From NCBI GenBank assembly GCA_964552795.1, contig CAZKIO010000006.1, forward strand, positions 62,001 through 126,000: a stretch of DNA of 64,000 nucleotides. The letters run 5' to 3'. The DNA is from JAEUHZ01 sp964552795 (GTDB lineage: Bacteria > Planctomycetota > UBA1135 > GCA-002686595). Under the pieces are notes generated by a model. The model made no database searches. It saw only the letters and a program-made list of their open reading frames with translations, and was not told the DNA's origin. The position numbers and the translations under genes are program-made. Each line of letters starts with the position of its first letter. Positions within the stretch are counted from its first letter, which is position 1. Positions 26,035 through 37,680 of this stretch are shown here, in pieces.

Positions 26035-27009
26035 ATGAAGACCGGTCGATTCAGCCTGCCTGCCCTGGCGCTCGCGATGCTTGCCGGCATCGCCACCGCG
26101 GGCGGAGTCGGGTCGAGCCTGCCGCCGGTGGAGCTCGAAGGGTTCACGCAGACCAAGGCGTCCTCCTTCGACGACTTCCTCGGCCGGGCCGTCCTGCTCG
26201 AGTTCTTCGCCTACTGGTGAGGCCCCTGCAAGACGTCCGTCCCTCACCTGAACGAGCTCGATGCGTCGTTCGGACCGAAGGGGCTGACGGTTCTCGGCGT
26301 GACCGATGAACCCAAGAAGGACACGGAAGCGTTCGTCGAGAAGACGGGCGCGAAGTACGCCTACGCGTACGACAAGGGCGGCAAGCTGAAGTCGTACTTC
26401 GGCATCAGCGGCATCCCGCACGCCGTGCTGGTCGATCCGACGGGCACCGTGGTTTGGGAAGGCCATCCCGGCGGCCTCGACGCGGCGACGATCCAGAAGC
26501 ACCTCGCGGGCGCGCTGGAGAAGCCGCTGTGGGAGTGGGGGCCGAGCGCGAAGGACACGAAGTCGGCGCTCCTGAAGCGCAAGTACGGCGAGGCTCTGGA
26601 GTCAGCGGCGAAGATCAGCGAGGAGGACGGCGGCCCGGCGATCAAGTCGGCCATCGAGCGCCTCGTGAAGTCGCGCGTCGAGGCCATGAAGAGCGCGCTC
26701 GCCGAGGGCAACTTCCTCACGGCGCAGGATCTGGGCACCGAGCTCAGCAAGGCGCTCGACGGACTGCCCGAGGAGGCCGACGCGCAGCAGGTGCTGGCCG
26801 ACATCAAGGCCAACAAGGACGCGGACAAGGTGATGAAGGTCCAGAAGACCATCCGCGGCCTGAAGGCCCAGCGCCTGGGCAAGCGCAAGGAGCTCGAGAA
26901 GGCCATCGTGGACCTCAAGAAGATCCAGAAGGACTTCGCCGGGACGTACGCGGCCAAGGAGGCCGAGGCGTTCCAGACCGAGCTCGAGGCGCGCAAGCGC
27001 AAGGAATGA
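26035..27009 (+). CDS. Exported thioredoxin-like protein with in-frame TGA at the redox site (probable selenoprotein, UGPC)
   Basis: Reading through one in-frame TGA (26218-26220) gives a 324-residue protein. Residues 1-22 are a signal peptide. The thioredoxin/TlpA fold follows: VLLEFFAYW, then the TGA as residue 62, then GPCKTSVPHLNEL, with cysteine 65 as the resolving cysteine and the cis-proline in SGIPHAVLVDP. The family has WCGPC here, so TGA replaces exactly the attacking cysteine and should encode selenocysteine. The frame stays open and well conserved on both sides. A hairpin begins at the TGA (26216-26248). The last 130 residues are lysine/glutamate-rich helices, probably coiled coil. 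A TGC-to-TGA mutation or sequencing error is the alternative. No sel genes are in this window. Confidence 0.75.
26216..26248 (+). promoter_or_regulatory. Candidate SECIS hairpin at the in-frame TGA
   Basis: GGTGAGG (26216-26222, containing the TGA) pairs perfectly with CCTCACC (26242-26248). Inside, GAC (26232-26234) can pair with GTC (26239-26241) around the loop GTCC, which starts with GU as in bacterial SECIS loops. The loop begins 14 bases after the TGA, slightly closer than I recall as usual (about 16 or more). Confidence 0.5.
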
Positions 27010-27076
27010 GCGCACGCCTCCGGGCGTGACTCACCGGGGTCCTCGCGATGCGGCGCACGGCCGCCGCGCGGGGACC

Positions 27077-27105
27077 TTGGACGTTCGTGCGCACGGCCGT
27101 ACCTT
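27077..27105 (+). promoter_or_regulatory. Probable promoter of the S9 peptidase gene
   Basis: TTGGAC (27077-27082), a 17-base spacer and TACCTT (27100-27105). A TGGAGG ribosome site at 27169-27174 precedes ATG 27181. Confidence 0.5.
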
Positions 27106-27180
27106 GGGGCCCCTTCGAACGAGGTCCGATCCGCGGACGCGCTCCGACGGACACGACCTCCACGAACCTGGAGGCACCCG

Positions 27181-29247
27181 ATGCTCACGTTGATCCTGGC
27201 CGCCGCGCCGGTCCTCGCCCAGTCCCATCCGTTCTCGATCCACGACATGCTGGCCATGCGTCGCGTGTCGGACCCCGAGGTGTCGCCGGACGGACGCCAC
27301 GTCCTGTTCACCGTGCGCGACACGGACCTGGAGGCGAACCGCGGGCGCACCGACGTCTGGTTGGCGCCGGTCGACGGCGGCACGCCGCGGCGCATGACGT
27401 CGCACGAGGCCGGTGATTCCAGCGCGCGCTGGATGCCCGACGGCAAGAGCTTCGTGTTCCTCTCGACGCGCAGCGGCTCGTCGCAGGTCTGGCGCCAGAA
27501 CGTCGACGGCGGCGAGGCCGAGCGCGTCACCGACCTTCCGCTCGACGTCGGGATGGTGCAGCCGTTCGCCGACGGCCGGCGGCTCCTGATCGCTCTCGAG
27601 GTCTACCCCGAACTCGCCGCGGACCAGGCGATCGCCGGGACGGTGGAGCGCGACGCCGCGCGCGAGAAGAGCAAGGTCAAGGCGCGCATCTACGAGTCGC
27701 TGCTCTTCCGCCACTGGGACACCTGGGAGGACGGCAAGCGCTCGCACCTGTTCGTGTGGGAGCCGGGGCAGCCGCCGCGCAGCCTGATGGCCGGATTCGA
27801 GGGCGACGTCCCGACCAAGCCCTTCGGCGGGCCGGACGACGTGGCGCTCTCGCCCGACGGCCGCACCGTCGTGTTCGCCTGCCTGCGCGCGACGCGCGAC
27901 GCGGCCTGGACCTACGACGTGAACCTGTACTCGGTCGCCACGGCGGGCGGCGCGGCGCCCGTGTGCATCACCGCCTCCAACCCGGCTCACGACGGCTCGC
28001 CGGCCTTCTCGCCCGACGGCAAGACGCTGGCCTGGCTGCGCATGGCGCGCGCGGGGTTCGAGTCGGATCGCCAGCGCGTCGCGGTGGTCGGCTGGACCGC
28101 CAACGGCCCCGCCGGCGAGCCGCGCATCCTGACCGAGGATTGGGACCGTTCGCCCGGCGAGATCCGCTGGACGGGCGACGGGCGCACGATCCTGTGCAGC
28201 GCCGACGACGTCGGACAGCACGCGCTGTTCGCGGTCGACGCGGCCAGCGGCGCGGTGCGCAAGCTCGTCGCCAGCGGCTACAACGCCAGCCCGCGCCCGG
28301 CCGGCGACCGCATCCTGTTCGCGCAGGACACGCTGGCCGCGCCGATGGAGCTGTTCACCTGCGCGCGCGACGGCGCGGACGTGCGGCGCGTGACGGACCT
28401 GAACGCGGCGCGGCGCGCGGCGGCGCGCACCGGCGAGTTCGAGCAGTTCGCGTTCACCGGCTGGAACGGCGAGGCCGTGTACGGCTACCTCGTGAAGCCG
28501 GTCGATTTCGACGCCGGCCGCAAGTACCCGGTGGCCTTCCTGATCCACGGCGGCCCGCAGGGCAGCTTCGGCAACCACTTCCACTACCGCTGGAACCCGC
28601 AGGCCTACGCGGGCGCCGGCTACGCCGCGGTGATGATCGACTTCCACGGCTCGACCGGCTACGGGCAGGCCTTCACCGACTCGATCCGCGACGACTGGGG
28701 CGGCAAGCCCTACGAGGACCTGATGAAGGGCCTCGACGCCGCGCTCGCGCGCTACCCGTTCCTCGACGGCGCGCGCGTCGCGGCGCTGGGCGCGTCGTAC
28801 GGCGGCTACATGATCAACTGGATCGCGGGCCAGACCGACCGCTTCCGCTGCCTCGTGAACCACGACGGCAACCTCGACGAGCGCATGGCGTACTACGACA
28901 CCGAGGAGTTGTGGTTCCCCGAGTGGGAGCGCGGCGGACCGCCGTGGGAGCACCCCGAGGCCTACGCGCGCCACAACCCGATCGACCACGTCGAGAAGTG
29001 GTCCACGCCGATGCTGGTGATCCACGGCGCGCTCGACTTCCGCGTGGTCGACACGCAGGGCATGAGCACGTTCACCGCGCTGCAGCGCCGCGGGATCCCC
29101 TCGAAGTTCCTGTGGTTCCCCGACGAGAACCACTGGGTGCTGAAGCCGCAGAACTCGATCCTGTGGCACGAGACCGTGCTGGGCTGGCTCGACCGGTGGA
29201 CCGGCAACGAGCGCGGCGCCGCCGTGCCGGCCGGTTCGGGCCGCTGA
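27181..29247 (+). CDS. Prolyl oligopeptidase-family (S9) peptidase, exported
   Basis: A 688-residue protein with a short signal peptide (LTLILAAAPVLAQS). Propeller repeats of the WD40/TolB type (SPDGRHVLFTV, SPDGRTVVFAC, SPDGKTLAWL) fill about residues 25-410. The hydrolase domain has LIHGGPQG, the nucleophile GASYGG, an aspartate in GALDFRV and a histidine in DENHWV, the S9C acylaminoacyl/dipeptidyl peptidase pattern. It likely degrades oligopeptides outside the cytoplasm. Its own promoter and a clear ribosome site support the ATG. It is convergent with the M16 peptidase gene. Confidence 0.93.
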   Translation: MLTLILAAAPVLAQSHPFSIHDMLAMRRVSDPEVSPDGRHVLFTVRDTDLEANRGRTDVWLAPVDGGTPRRMTSHEAGDSSARWMPDGKSFVFLSTRSGSSQVWRQNVDGGEAERVTDLPLDVGMVQPFADGRRLLIALEVYPELAADQAIAGTVERDAAREKSKVKARIYESLLFRHWDTWEDGKRSHLFVWEPGQPPRSLMAGFEGDVPTKPFGGPDDVALSPDGRTVVFACLRATRDAAWTYDVNLYSVATAGGAAPVCITASNPAHDGSPAFSPDGKTLAWLRMARAGFESDRQRVAVVGWTANGPAGEPRILTEDWDRSPGEIRWTGDGRTILCSADDVGQHALFAVDAASGAVRKLVASGYNASPRPAGDRILFAQDTLAAPMELFTCARDGADVRRVTDLNAARRAAARTGEFEQFAFTGWNGEAVYGYLVKPVDFDAGRKYPVAFLIHGGPQGSFGNHFHYRWNPQAYAGAGYAAVMIDFHGSTGYGQAFTDSIRDDWGGKPYEDLMKGLDAALARYPFLDGARVAALGASYGGYMINWIAGQTDRFRCLVNHDGNLDERMAYYDTEELWFPEWERGGPPWEHPEAYARHNPIDHVEKWSTPMLVIHGALDFRVVDTQGMSTFTALQRRGIPSKFLWFPDENHWVLKPQNSILWHETVLGWLDRWTGNERGAAVPAGSGR

Positions 29248-29265
29248 CGCGCGCCGAGCCGCCGC

Positions 29266-32202
<2,937 letters not shown>

Positions 32203-32287
32203 CGTTTCTCCAAGCGTTGCGGTGATCCGTGGCGTGAAGCACAGAGGTTAGCCCGCCGCCGCGGGTCCGGCCACCGGACCGCCCGGA

Positions 32288-34012
32288 TCAGTACCAGGAG
32301 CGCGCGAGACCGGTCATGAAGCCGCGCGCGCCGGGCGCGAGGTTGCGCAGCAGGTACCCGCCCTCCTGCACGACCAGCGTCGGGAGCTTCAGCGCTCCGA
32401 GCTCGGTGCCGACGCGCTCCAGGCCGGGCGCCGTGAGCGTGAAGGTGCCGGTCGGATCGCCGCGCAGGATGTCGAGGCCCAGGCTGAGCACCAGGAACCG
32501 GGGCTGGAACCCCTCGATCGCGCGCATCGCGCGGCGCAACACGCGCAGGTAGCCCTCGTCGTCGACGCCCTCGGGCAGGGGGTGGTTGATGTTGAAGCCC
32601 TCGCCCGCGCCCTCGCCGCGCTCGTCCTCGAAGCCCGAGAAGTACGGGTACGAGTGGCGCGGGTGGCCGTGGATCGACTGGAACAGGACGTCGTCGCGCT
32701 TGTAGAAGATGTCCTGCGATCCGTTGCCGTGGTGGTAGTCGATGTCGAGGAATGCCACCTTGCCGTGCGGCGACAGTCGGTGCGCCGCGATCGCCGCGTT
32801 GTTGAAGTAGCAGAAGCCGCCGAAGCTGCGGCGCTCGGCGTGGTGGCCCGGCGGGCGGCACAGCGCGTACACCAGGCGGTCGCCGGCCAGGATGCGGTCG
32901 GCGCCCGTCACCGCGCAGTCGACGGCGGAGCGCGCCGCGCGCAGCGCGCCCTGCGACAGCGGCGTGAACGTGTCGATGCAGTAGTAGCCCGCCTGCACCG
33001 AGCGGTCGAGCGGCTTGCGGTCGGGCCGCCGGATCGGGAACACGTACGGGTACAGCGCCTCCTTGGGCCCGAGGGAGGTGCACACCTTGGTCAGGTAGGT
33101 CACGAAATCCCCGTCGTGCACCGCGCGGATCGGCGCCTCGGAGTGGCGCACGACCTCGCGCCGCTCGTGCGGGAACGACTTGAGGCCGCGCAGGATGGCG
33201 TCGATGCGCACCGGCCGCTGGACGTAGCCGCGCTCGCGCACGTGGTGGAACTCGTGGTGCTCCGCGACCAGCAGGGTCAGCGGGCGCAGGCGGCCCTCGG
33301 GCACGCTCGCGTCCTCCTCCTTGACGTAGCGCGCGGCGCGCAGGCGCACGGGGTCGTCCTGGATCGAGGCCACGATGCGCTTCACGTACGGGTGGTCGGG
33401 GTCCCAGCCGTAGCGCAGTTCGAAGATCGCGCTGACCGCCTTGCGCGCGGCGGCCTTCGACAGGGTCTCGTCGTGCCCCAGGGGGTCGAGCACGAGGTGC
33501 GGCGGATCGTAGTCCGCGGCCGGGTCCCACTTCTCCTGGTAGGCCGTGCCGTCGATCGGGCGCGCGCCGTAGCGTTCGTAGAAGCGCAGGCGCGCGCGGT
33601 TGGGCGCTAGGCGCGCCGGATCGGACACGAGCTCCGCCTGGTCGGGCGGCACGTCCATCAGGAGCGCGCGCGCGCCCTTGCGCAGCATGTGCTCGCGCAC
33701 CGCCTCGTACAGCGCGCTGCCCAGGCCGCGCGACTTCACGTCGGGATCGACGGCGATGTAGTCGAGGTATGCCGTCGCGATCGGCTTGTAGTAGTGGATC
33801 AGCGCGAAGCCCCGCACCTTGTCGCGCGCGTCGAGCGCCACCAGGAGCACCACGTCGAAGCCGACGTCCTCGCGCTGCTCCAGCATGCGCGCCAGCTTCG
33901 CGGGGCCGTCGGGCACGTCCGGGAACGACTTCCTGAAGATCTCCTGCACCGCCGCCAGGCGGCTCTGCTCGGCGCGGGTGACGTGGTCGAAGATGCGGGT
34001 GAAGCGGATCAC
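32288..34012 (-). CDS. GNAT acetyltransferase fused to HDAC-family deacetylase
   Basis: A 574-residue protein from GTG 34012. Residues 1 to about 175 are a GNAT domain: YIAVDPDVKSRGLGSALY is the acetyl-CoA-binding motif A. Residues about 265-574 are a class II HDAC/acetylpolyamine amidohydrolase domain: RPPGHHAE (general-base histidines), GGFCYFNNAAIAA, DIDYHHGNGSQDIFY (zinc Asp/His), and SLGLDILRGDPTG (second zinc Asp), ending VVQEGGYLL. The zinc set looks complete, so the deacetylase should be active on an acetyl-amine such as a polyamine or lysine. The ATP-grasp gene lies 13 bases upstream on the same strand. Whether both domains act on one substrate is unknown. Confidence 0.88.
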   Translation of the reverse strand: MIRFTRIFDHVTRAEQSRLAAVQEIFRKSFPDVPDGPAKLARMLEQREDVGFDVVLLVALDARDKVRGFALIHYYKPIATAYLDYIAVDPDVKSRGLGSALYEAVREHMLRKGARALLMDVPPDQAELVSDPARLAPNRARLRFYERYGARPIDGTAYQEKWDPAADYDPPHLVLDPLGHDETLSKAAARKAVSAIFELRYGWDPDHPYVKRIVASIQDDPVRLRAARYVKEEDASVPEGRLRPLTLLVAEHHEFHHVRERGYVQRPVRIDAILRGLKSFPHERREVVRHSEAPIRAVHDGDFVTYLTKVCTSLGPKEALYPYVFPIRRPDRKPLDRSVQAGYYCIDTFTPLSQGALRAARSAVDCAVTGADRILAGDRLVYALCRPPGHHAERRSFGGFCYFNNAAIAAHRLSPHGKVAFLDIDYHHGNGSQDIFYKRDDVLFQSIHGHPRHSYPYFSGFEDERGEGAGEGFNINHPLPEGVDDEGYLRVLRRAMRAIEGFQPRFLVLSLGLDILRGDPTGTFTLTAPGLERVGTELGALKLPTLVVQEGGYLLRNLAPGARGFMTGLARSWY

Positions 34013-34025
34013 GGGGGGATTCGGC

Positions 34026-34871
34026 TCAGCGGAGTCGGCGCAGCACGGCCTCTGCCAGCCGGTCGAGGGCCGGCGCGTGCTGCTGCAGGAACAGCGAGGG
34101 TTCGACGAGTTCGACCTCCATGACGCGCGGCGCGCCGGACGCGTCGCGCGCCACGTCGACGCGCGCGTACACGAGGTCGCGCGCGAACGGTGCCAGGGCG
34201 CGCTCGGCCACGGCGCGTTCGTCGGCTTCGATCGGCAGGCTGGGGGACACCGACTCGTCGTCGCCGCTGAAGCGCGGCGACTTGCGCACCGCGTGCGTGA
34301 ACGCGCCGTCGATCCACACCAGCGCGCGCTCGCCCCAGCCGTCGACGGAGGGCTCGTAGCGCTGCACGAGCACGTCGTGACCGGCGAGCAGGGCGTCGAG
34401 GTGCGCCTGTCCGTCCACGAAGCGTCCGGCAGAGAAGCGCCGCGTGCCGAACGACGCGGCCGAGACCGCGGGCTTCACGACCAGCTCCGCCCAGCCGCGC
34501 TCGCGCGCGAGGTCCGCGAGCGACGTGCGCGTCGCGCGCGGCACCAGCGCCGTCGGCACGATCGGCACGCCACGCCGCTCCAGCTCCAGGAGGTAGCGCT
34601 TGTGCACGTTGCCGCGCACGATGCGCGCGGGGTTCCACAGCGGCGCGGCGCGCTCGACGCGGTCGATCCACGCCAGGAACGCGTCGAGGTGGTGGACGTA
34701 GTCCCAGGTCGAGCGGATCAGGGTCGGCACGCGCTCGTCCCAGCGCTCCGCGGGATCGTTCCAGGCCGCGACGCGCGCGTCGACGCCGCACGCTCCCAGC
34801 GCCGCGAGGAGGAGCGCCTCGTCGGGGTCGGGCTCGGGCAGCGGTCGGCAGGTCGCGATGCACAGGCGCAT
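34026..34871 (-). CDS. ATP-grasp family ligase
   Basis: A 281-residue protein. The central part has LVVKPAVSAASFGTRRF (the lysine and serine-rich loop of ATP-grasp enzymes) and DVLVQRYEPSVDGWGERALVWIDG; the metal-binding end is VMEVELVEPSLFLQ. N-terminal text LIRSTWDYVHHLDAFLAWI is shared by a bacterial group annotated only as ATP-grasp or glutathione-synthetase-like proteins. It should activate a carboxylate with ATP and join it to an amine or thiol. It is 13 bases upstream of the GNAT-deacetylase gene, so the pair may act on one amine-containing metabolite. Confidence 0.85.
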   Translation of the reverse strand: MRLCIATCRPLPEPDPDEALLLAALGACGVDARVAAWNDPAERWDERVPTLIRSTWDYVHHLDAFLAWIDRVERAAPLWNPARIVRGNVHKRYLLELERRGVPIVPTALVPRATRTSLADLARERGWAELVVKPAVSAASFGTRRFSAGRFVDGQAHLDALLAGHDVLVQRYEPSVDGWGERALVWIDGAFTHAVRKSPRFSGDDESVSPSLPIEADERAVAERALAPFARDLVYARVDVARDASGAPRVMEVELVEPSLFLQQHAPALDRLAEAVLRRLR

Positions 34872-35014
34872 CCCCGCAGAGTACCCAGCCGGCGCGGCGA
34901 TCTCCCGCGCCCGCCGGCGGCAACCGGTTTGGGCTGGCGGCGGCGCCGCGCGCGGATCAGGATGCGCGCCTCGAACCCCGCGCGGCGGCGCAGTCCCCGA
35001 ACCCGCCCGCGGCC

Positions 35015-35020
35015 GGAGGA
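35015..35020 (+). promoter_or_regulatory. Ribosome binding site of the zinc-ribbon/GspG gene
   Basis: GGAGGA sits 5 bases before ATG 35026 and selects this start over the longer open frame upstream. Confidence 0.6.
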
Positions 35021-35025
35021 TCGAC

Positions 35026-35550
35026 ATGACCCAGCCGACCTGTCTCGCCTGCGGTTCCGCGCTGCCCGCCGCGGCCGCGCGCTGTCCCGGTTGCGGCGCG
35101 GCCGCGGGCGCGGCGACCACGCACACGACGCCGAAGTGGATCTGGTGGGCGGCCGGGATCGGCTGCGGCTGCCTGGTCCTGGTCGTGGTGCTCGGCGTCC
35201 TCGCGACGCTGTTCGTGCCGAACGTGGTCGAGCGGCTGGAGCTCGCGCGGCAGGCCAAGGTGGCGAGCGACCTCACCCGGATCGCGGCGGCGCTGGAGGA
35301 GTACGCGGCCAACAACGGCGCGCGCTACCCCGAGGATCTCGAGGCGCTCGTCCTGCTCGACGCGAACGGCGCGAGCTACCTGAACACCCCGGGCGTGCCC
35401 CGCGACCCGTGGGGGCGCGAGTACCTGTACGAGCCGCCCGGCCCCGACCGCCCCGCGCCGCGCGTCTTCACGCTCGGCAAGGACGGCGCGCCGGGCGGCG
35501 AGGGCGAGGACGAGGACCTCGACAGCACGCAGCTGCGCGAGCCGCGCTAG
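35026..35550 (+). CDS. Zinc-ribbon / GspG-like pseudopilin-domain fusion
   Basis: A 174-residue protein. Residues 1-30 form a zinc ribbon (CLACG...CPGCG). A membrane helix follows at about residues 38-64. The soluble part matches the GspG C-terminal domain: LTRIAAALEEYAANNGARYPEDLEAL, DPWGREYLYEPPG and VFTLGKDGAPGGEGEDEDL, the last being the calcium-loop region of type II secretion pseudopilins. The prepilin peptidase signal (G-F-T-L-I-E) is absent, so the protein is probably not processed into a pilus and may be a membrane sensor or scaffold. It is not near any type II secretion gene. Confidence 0.8.
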   Translation: MTQPTCLACGSALPAAAARCPGCGAAAGAATTHTTPKWIWWAAGIGCGCLVLVVVLGVLATLFVPNVVERLELARQAKVASDLTRIAAALEEYAANNGARYPEDLEALVLLDANGASYLNTPGVPRDPWGREYLYEPPGPDRPAPRVFTLGKDGAPGGEGEDEDLDSTQLREPR

Positions 35551-35563
35551 CGGCCTCGGCCGC

Positions 35564-36646
35564 TCACGGCCGCCAGTGGATGGCGAGGCCGTTGCTGAGG
35601 TTGAAGGTCGACGGCGTGCAGAAGTCGGCCGCGTTGCGGTACCACACCTGGTAGGTGCGCATGCCGCCGGCGGCCGGGATCAGGCCGAGTTGCGCGATGG
35701 TCGGCTGGCCCGCGCCCGGGATCTGCGCGGCGTTCCCCGCCGCCAGCACCGACTTCAGCCGAACCGTAGCGCCGCCCGCGCAGCGCAGGCCGTCGCCGAA
35801 CGTCGCCCCGATACCGAACGCGTGGCGCGTCGTCCCCTGGAAGAACGTGACGACCGAGTTCGAGACCGCCTCGACCGCGAGCTGCGTCGTGTCGGCGGAA
35901 ACACGCGCGGCGCCGGTGCCCGAGAGCCTCGCGCCCGAGGCGAAGATCGAGGTCGCGCAGCCGTGCGCGGGCGCACCATAGTTGCCGCACGGGCAATCGG
36001 CCGCCGAGCCGTCGCCAGAGCAGAACGCGACCCCGTTCGCGGTCGAGGTCTCGACCACGATCTGGTCGAGGTACCAGCCCATGTAGTCGTTGAGCGCGAC
36101 GTCCCAGCCTTGGAAACGGAACTTGAGTTTCACGCTCTGCCCGGCCCAGGGCGTGAGATCGAAGCCGTGGGATGCCCAGTCGGAGTTCCACACCTGTCCG
36201 ATCTGCGTCCAGGATGCGCCGCCGTTGGCGGAGATCAGGATCAGCCGCTCGTCGTACCCCGAGTCGTCCTCGCCTTCCGACTTGCTCCAGAAGCGCAGAT
36301 GGATCGATCCCGCACCAGCGGGCAGTGCGATCGGCGCGGCCGTGATCATCGAGCAGTCCGGGACGTCGAAGATGTTGGGTGGCGCGTAGGTGCACTGGCC
36401 GGGGATGCCGAAGCGGCCCGCATGGCTGCCCTCGGGAAACGGCGCAGCCCACGGCGAGCAAGGATCGCTGTCCGCGGCATCCCACCACGAGCCGACGCAG
36501 GCGCCGGATCCGTGGCCCCAGAAGCACGTGGGGCTGTCCGGTCCCACGTTCCAGGCGGACATGCCCGATTCGAAGCCCTCGTAGAACAGAACGCCCTGCG
36601 CGGACGTGGGTGCGGCGAGGAGTGCGGCGAGGATCAGGGTTCTCAT
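35564..36646 (-). CDS. Secreted protein with shared CPCGN C-terminal domain
   Basis: A 360-residue protein. AAGGAG lies 6 bases before ATG 36646 and a signal peptide (about residues 1-17) follows. Residues 20-210 begin EGFESGMSAWNVG and contain WTQIGQVW and GWYLDQIVVET, a beta-sandwich like those of MAM or immune-inhibitor-A type domains. The C-terminal 150 residues repeat the domain in the gene at 2-664: FCSGDGS, CPCGN, FFQGTT, FGDGLRCAGG, YQVWYRN and TFNLSNG. No catalytic motif is seen, so a structural or binding role at the surface is likely. Confidence 0.8.
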   Translation of the reverse strand: MRTLILAALLAAPTSAQGVLFYEGFESGMSAWNVGPDSPTCFWGHGSGACVGSWWDAADSDPCSPWAAPFPEGSHAGRFGIPGQCTYAPPNIFDVPDCSMITAAPIALPAGAGSIHLRFWSKSEGEDDSGYDERLILISANGGASWTQIGQVWNSDWASHGFDLTPWAGQSVKLKFRFQGWDVALNDYMGWYLDQIVVETSTANGVAFCSGDGSAADCPCGNYGAPAHGCATSIFASGARLSGTGAARVSADTTQLAVEAVSNSVVTFFQGTTRHAFGIGATFGDGLRCAGGATVRLKSVLAAGNAAQIPGAGQPTIAQLGLIPAAGGMRTYQVWYRNAADFCTPSTFNLSNGLAIHWRP

Positions 36647-37067
36647 GCGTGGCTCCTTCGGCCGGCGGGACGGCCGGCCCGGGCTGCGAGCGACAACGTG
36701 CAGGCTATCAGCTTGGGCGGGAAGGTGGTGGGAGGGCGTCCCCGCAGGCCCCAAGCTGGTCGGATGCGGGTCGAACTCGTGCCGGACCCGCGCAGCAGGC
36801 CTGGGCCGGATGGACGTTGTGGGCTCCCTTGCAGGAGCGTCGCCACCGCCCCGGCGGGTTTCACGCGCGAGGGGGAACCCTCGACGGCGGTACCCTGTGC
36901 GCAGAGTGCCACGCTCCGCGGACGTCGCGAGGGCGCCGCGCAACGCAGGCCAGCTTCCGCGGTCACCGGATCGGATCGTCGGTGCTCGTCCAGGTCGGAG
37001 GCCTCGTCGCGGCGCGCGCCGTGGCCGATCAGGGCCAAGACCCGCGCGGCCGTCCGCGCCGCCGCGT
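36647..37067. other. 420-base stretch with no supported gene
   Basis: Upstream region of the secreted protein gene and start of the decayed VOC gene. Codon bias and similarity are absent in all frames; I see no repeat or RNA gene. Confidence 0.4.
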
Positions 37068-37460
37068 CGGTACCGCGTGATCGTGCCAGGCCCGGACATC
37101 GGCAGGGCCGCAGGGTCCCACAGCTGGCGCTCGGCATCCCGGCCAGCGGTTGTCCTGCGGGCGGCACGACCTCGACTCCGGCGGCGTGATCCTCGCCCTG
37201 TACCGGCGGGCCGGCGACGGCGACGAGCCGATCGCGAGACCGCTACCCGGGCCCGTCGACTTCACGGTCCACGACCTCGAGGCCGTCTTCGCGCGCGCGC
37301 GAAGTCGCACGGCGGGCTCTCGACCGGGACGGGCAATGGTGCGCTGCCGATGGGCCCGATCGCCGCGCGTCCGTGGCGCGAGCGCCCCTTCTGCATGCAC
37401 GATCCGTTCGGCAGCCCGTTGTGCTTCGTGGACGGCACGACCCTGTCCACCGGGTGCTGA
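37068..37460 (+). pseudogene. VOC (glyoxalase/bleomycin resistance) family gene, frameshifted
   Basis: Pieces of a VOC protein lie in order but in different frames: RVIVPGPDIGRAA (from 37074), LALGIP (about 37120), then SCGRHDLDSGGVILALYRRAG through PVDFTVHDLEAVFARA (37150-37305), then MGPIAARPWRERPFCMHDPFG ending LCFVDGTTLSTG (about 37335-37460). The last part is the usual VOC ending. At least three frame changes are needed and no start codon leads in, so the gene is broken. Sequencing error could explain one shift but hardly three. Confidence 0.7.
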
Positions 37461-37680
37461 GGGTCCCGGGGGGTGCACGCGGCCCGACCACGTGCGTCGG
37501 GCCCGCGCGCCGCGCTGGGGACCCCGTTTCACGCTCGGCGCGAACAGGAGGCGCGCAGGCCGTCTGGGGCGCAGCGCCCCGGCTCGGGGAGGTTGCCCGG
37601 CGATCGTCTGCCCTTCCAAGTCGCGCCGCGGCGGGCCTGGGGTGCGGCCGCGGTGTATGCTCCGCGCCCCGAGGCCGGCC

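Noticed and set aside
26035..26220. A separate 61-residue gene ending at the TGA, followed by a second gene starting at ATG 26299
   Set aside because: The two parts join into one thioredoxin-like domain in the same frame with the redox cysteine position at the TGA; the second piece alone would start in the middle of the fold without a signal peptide or ribosome site.
37150..37680. An N-terminal extension of the B12 radical SAM protein
   Set aside because: The extension is the frameshifted VOC remnant; the protein begins naturally at 37681 or 37657.
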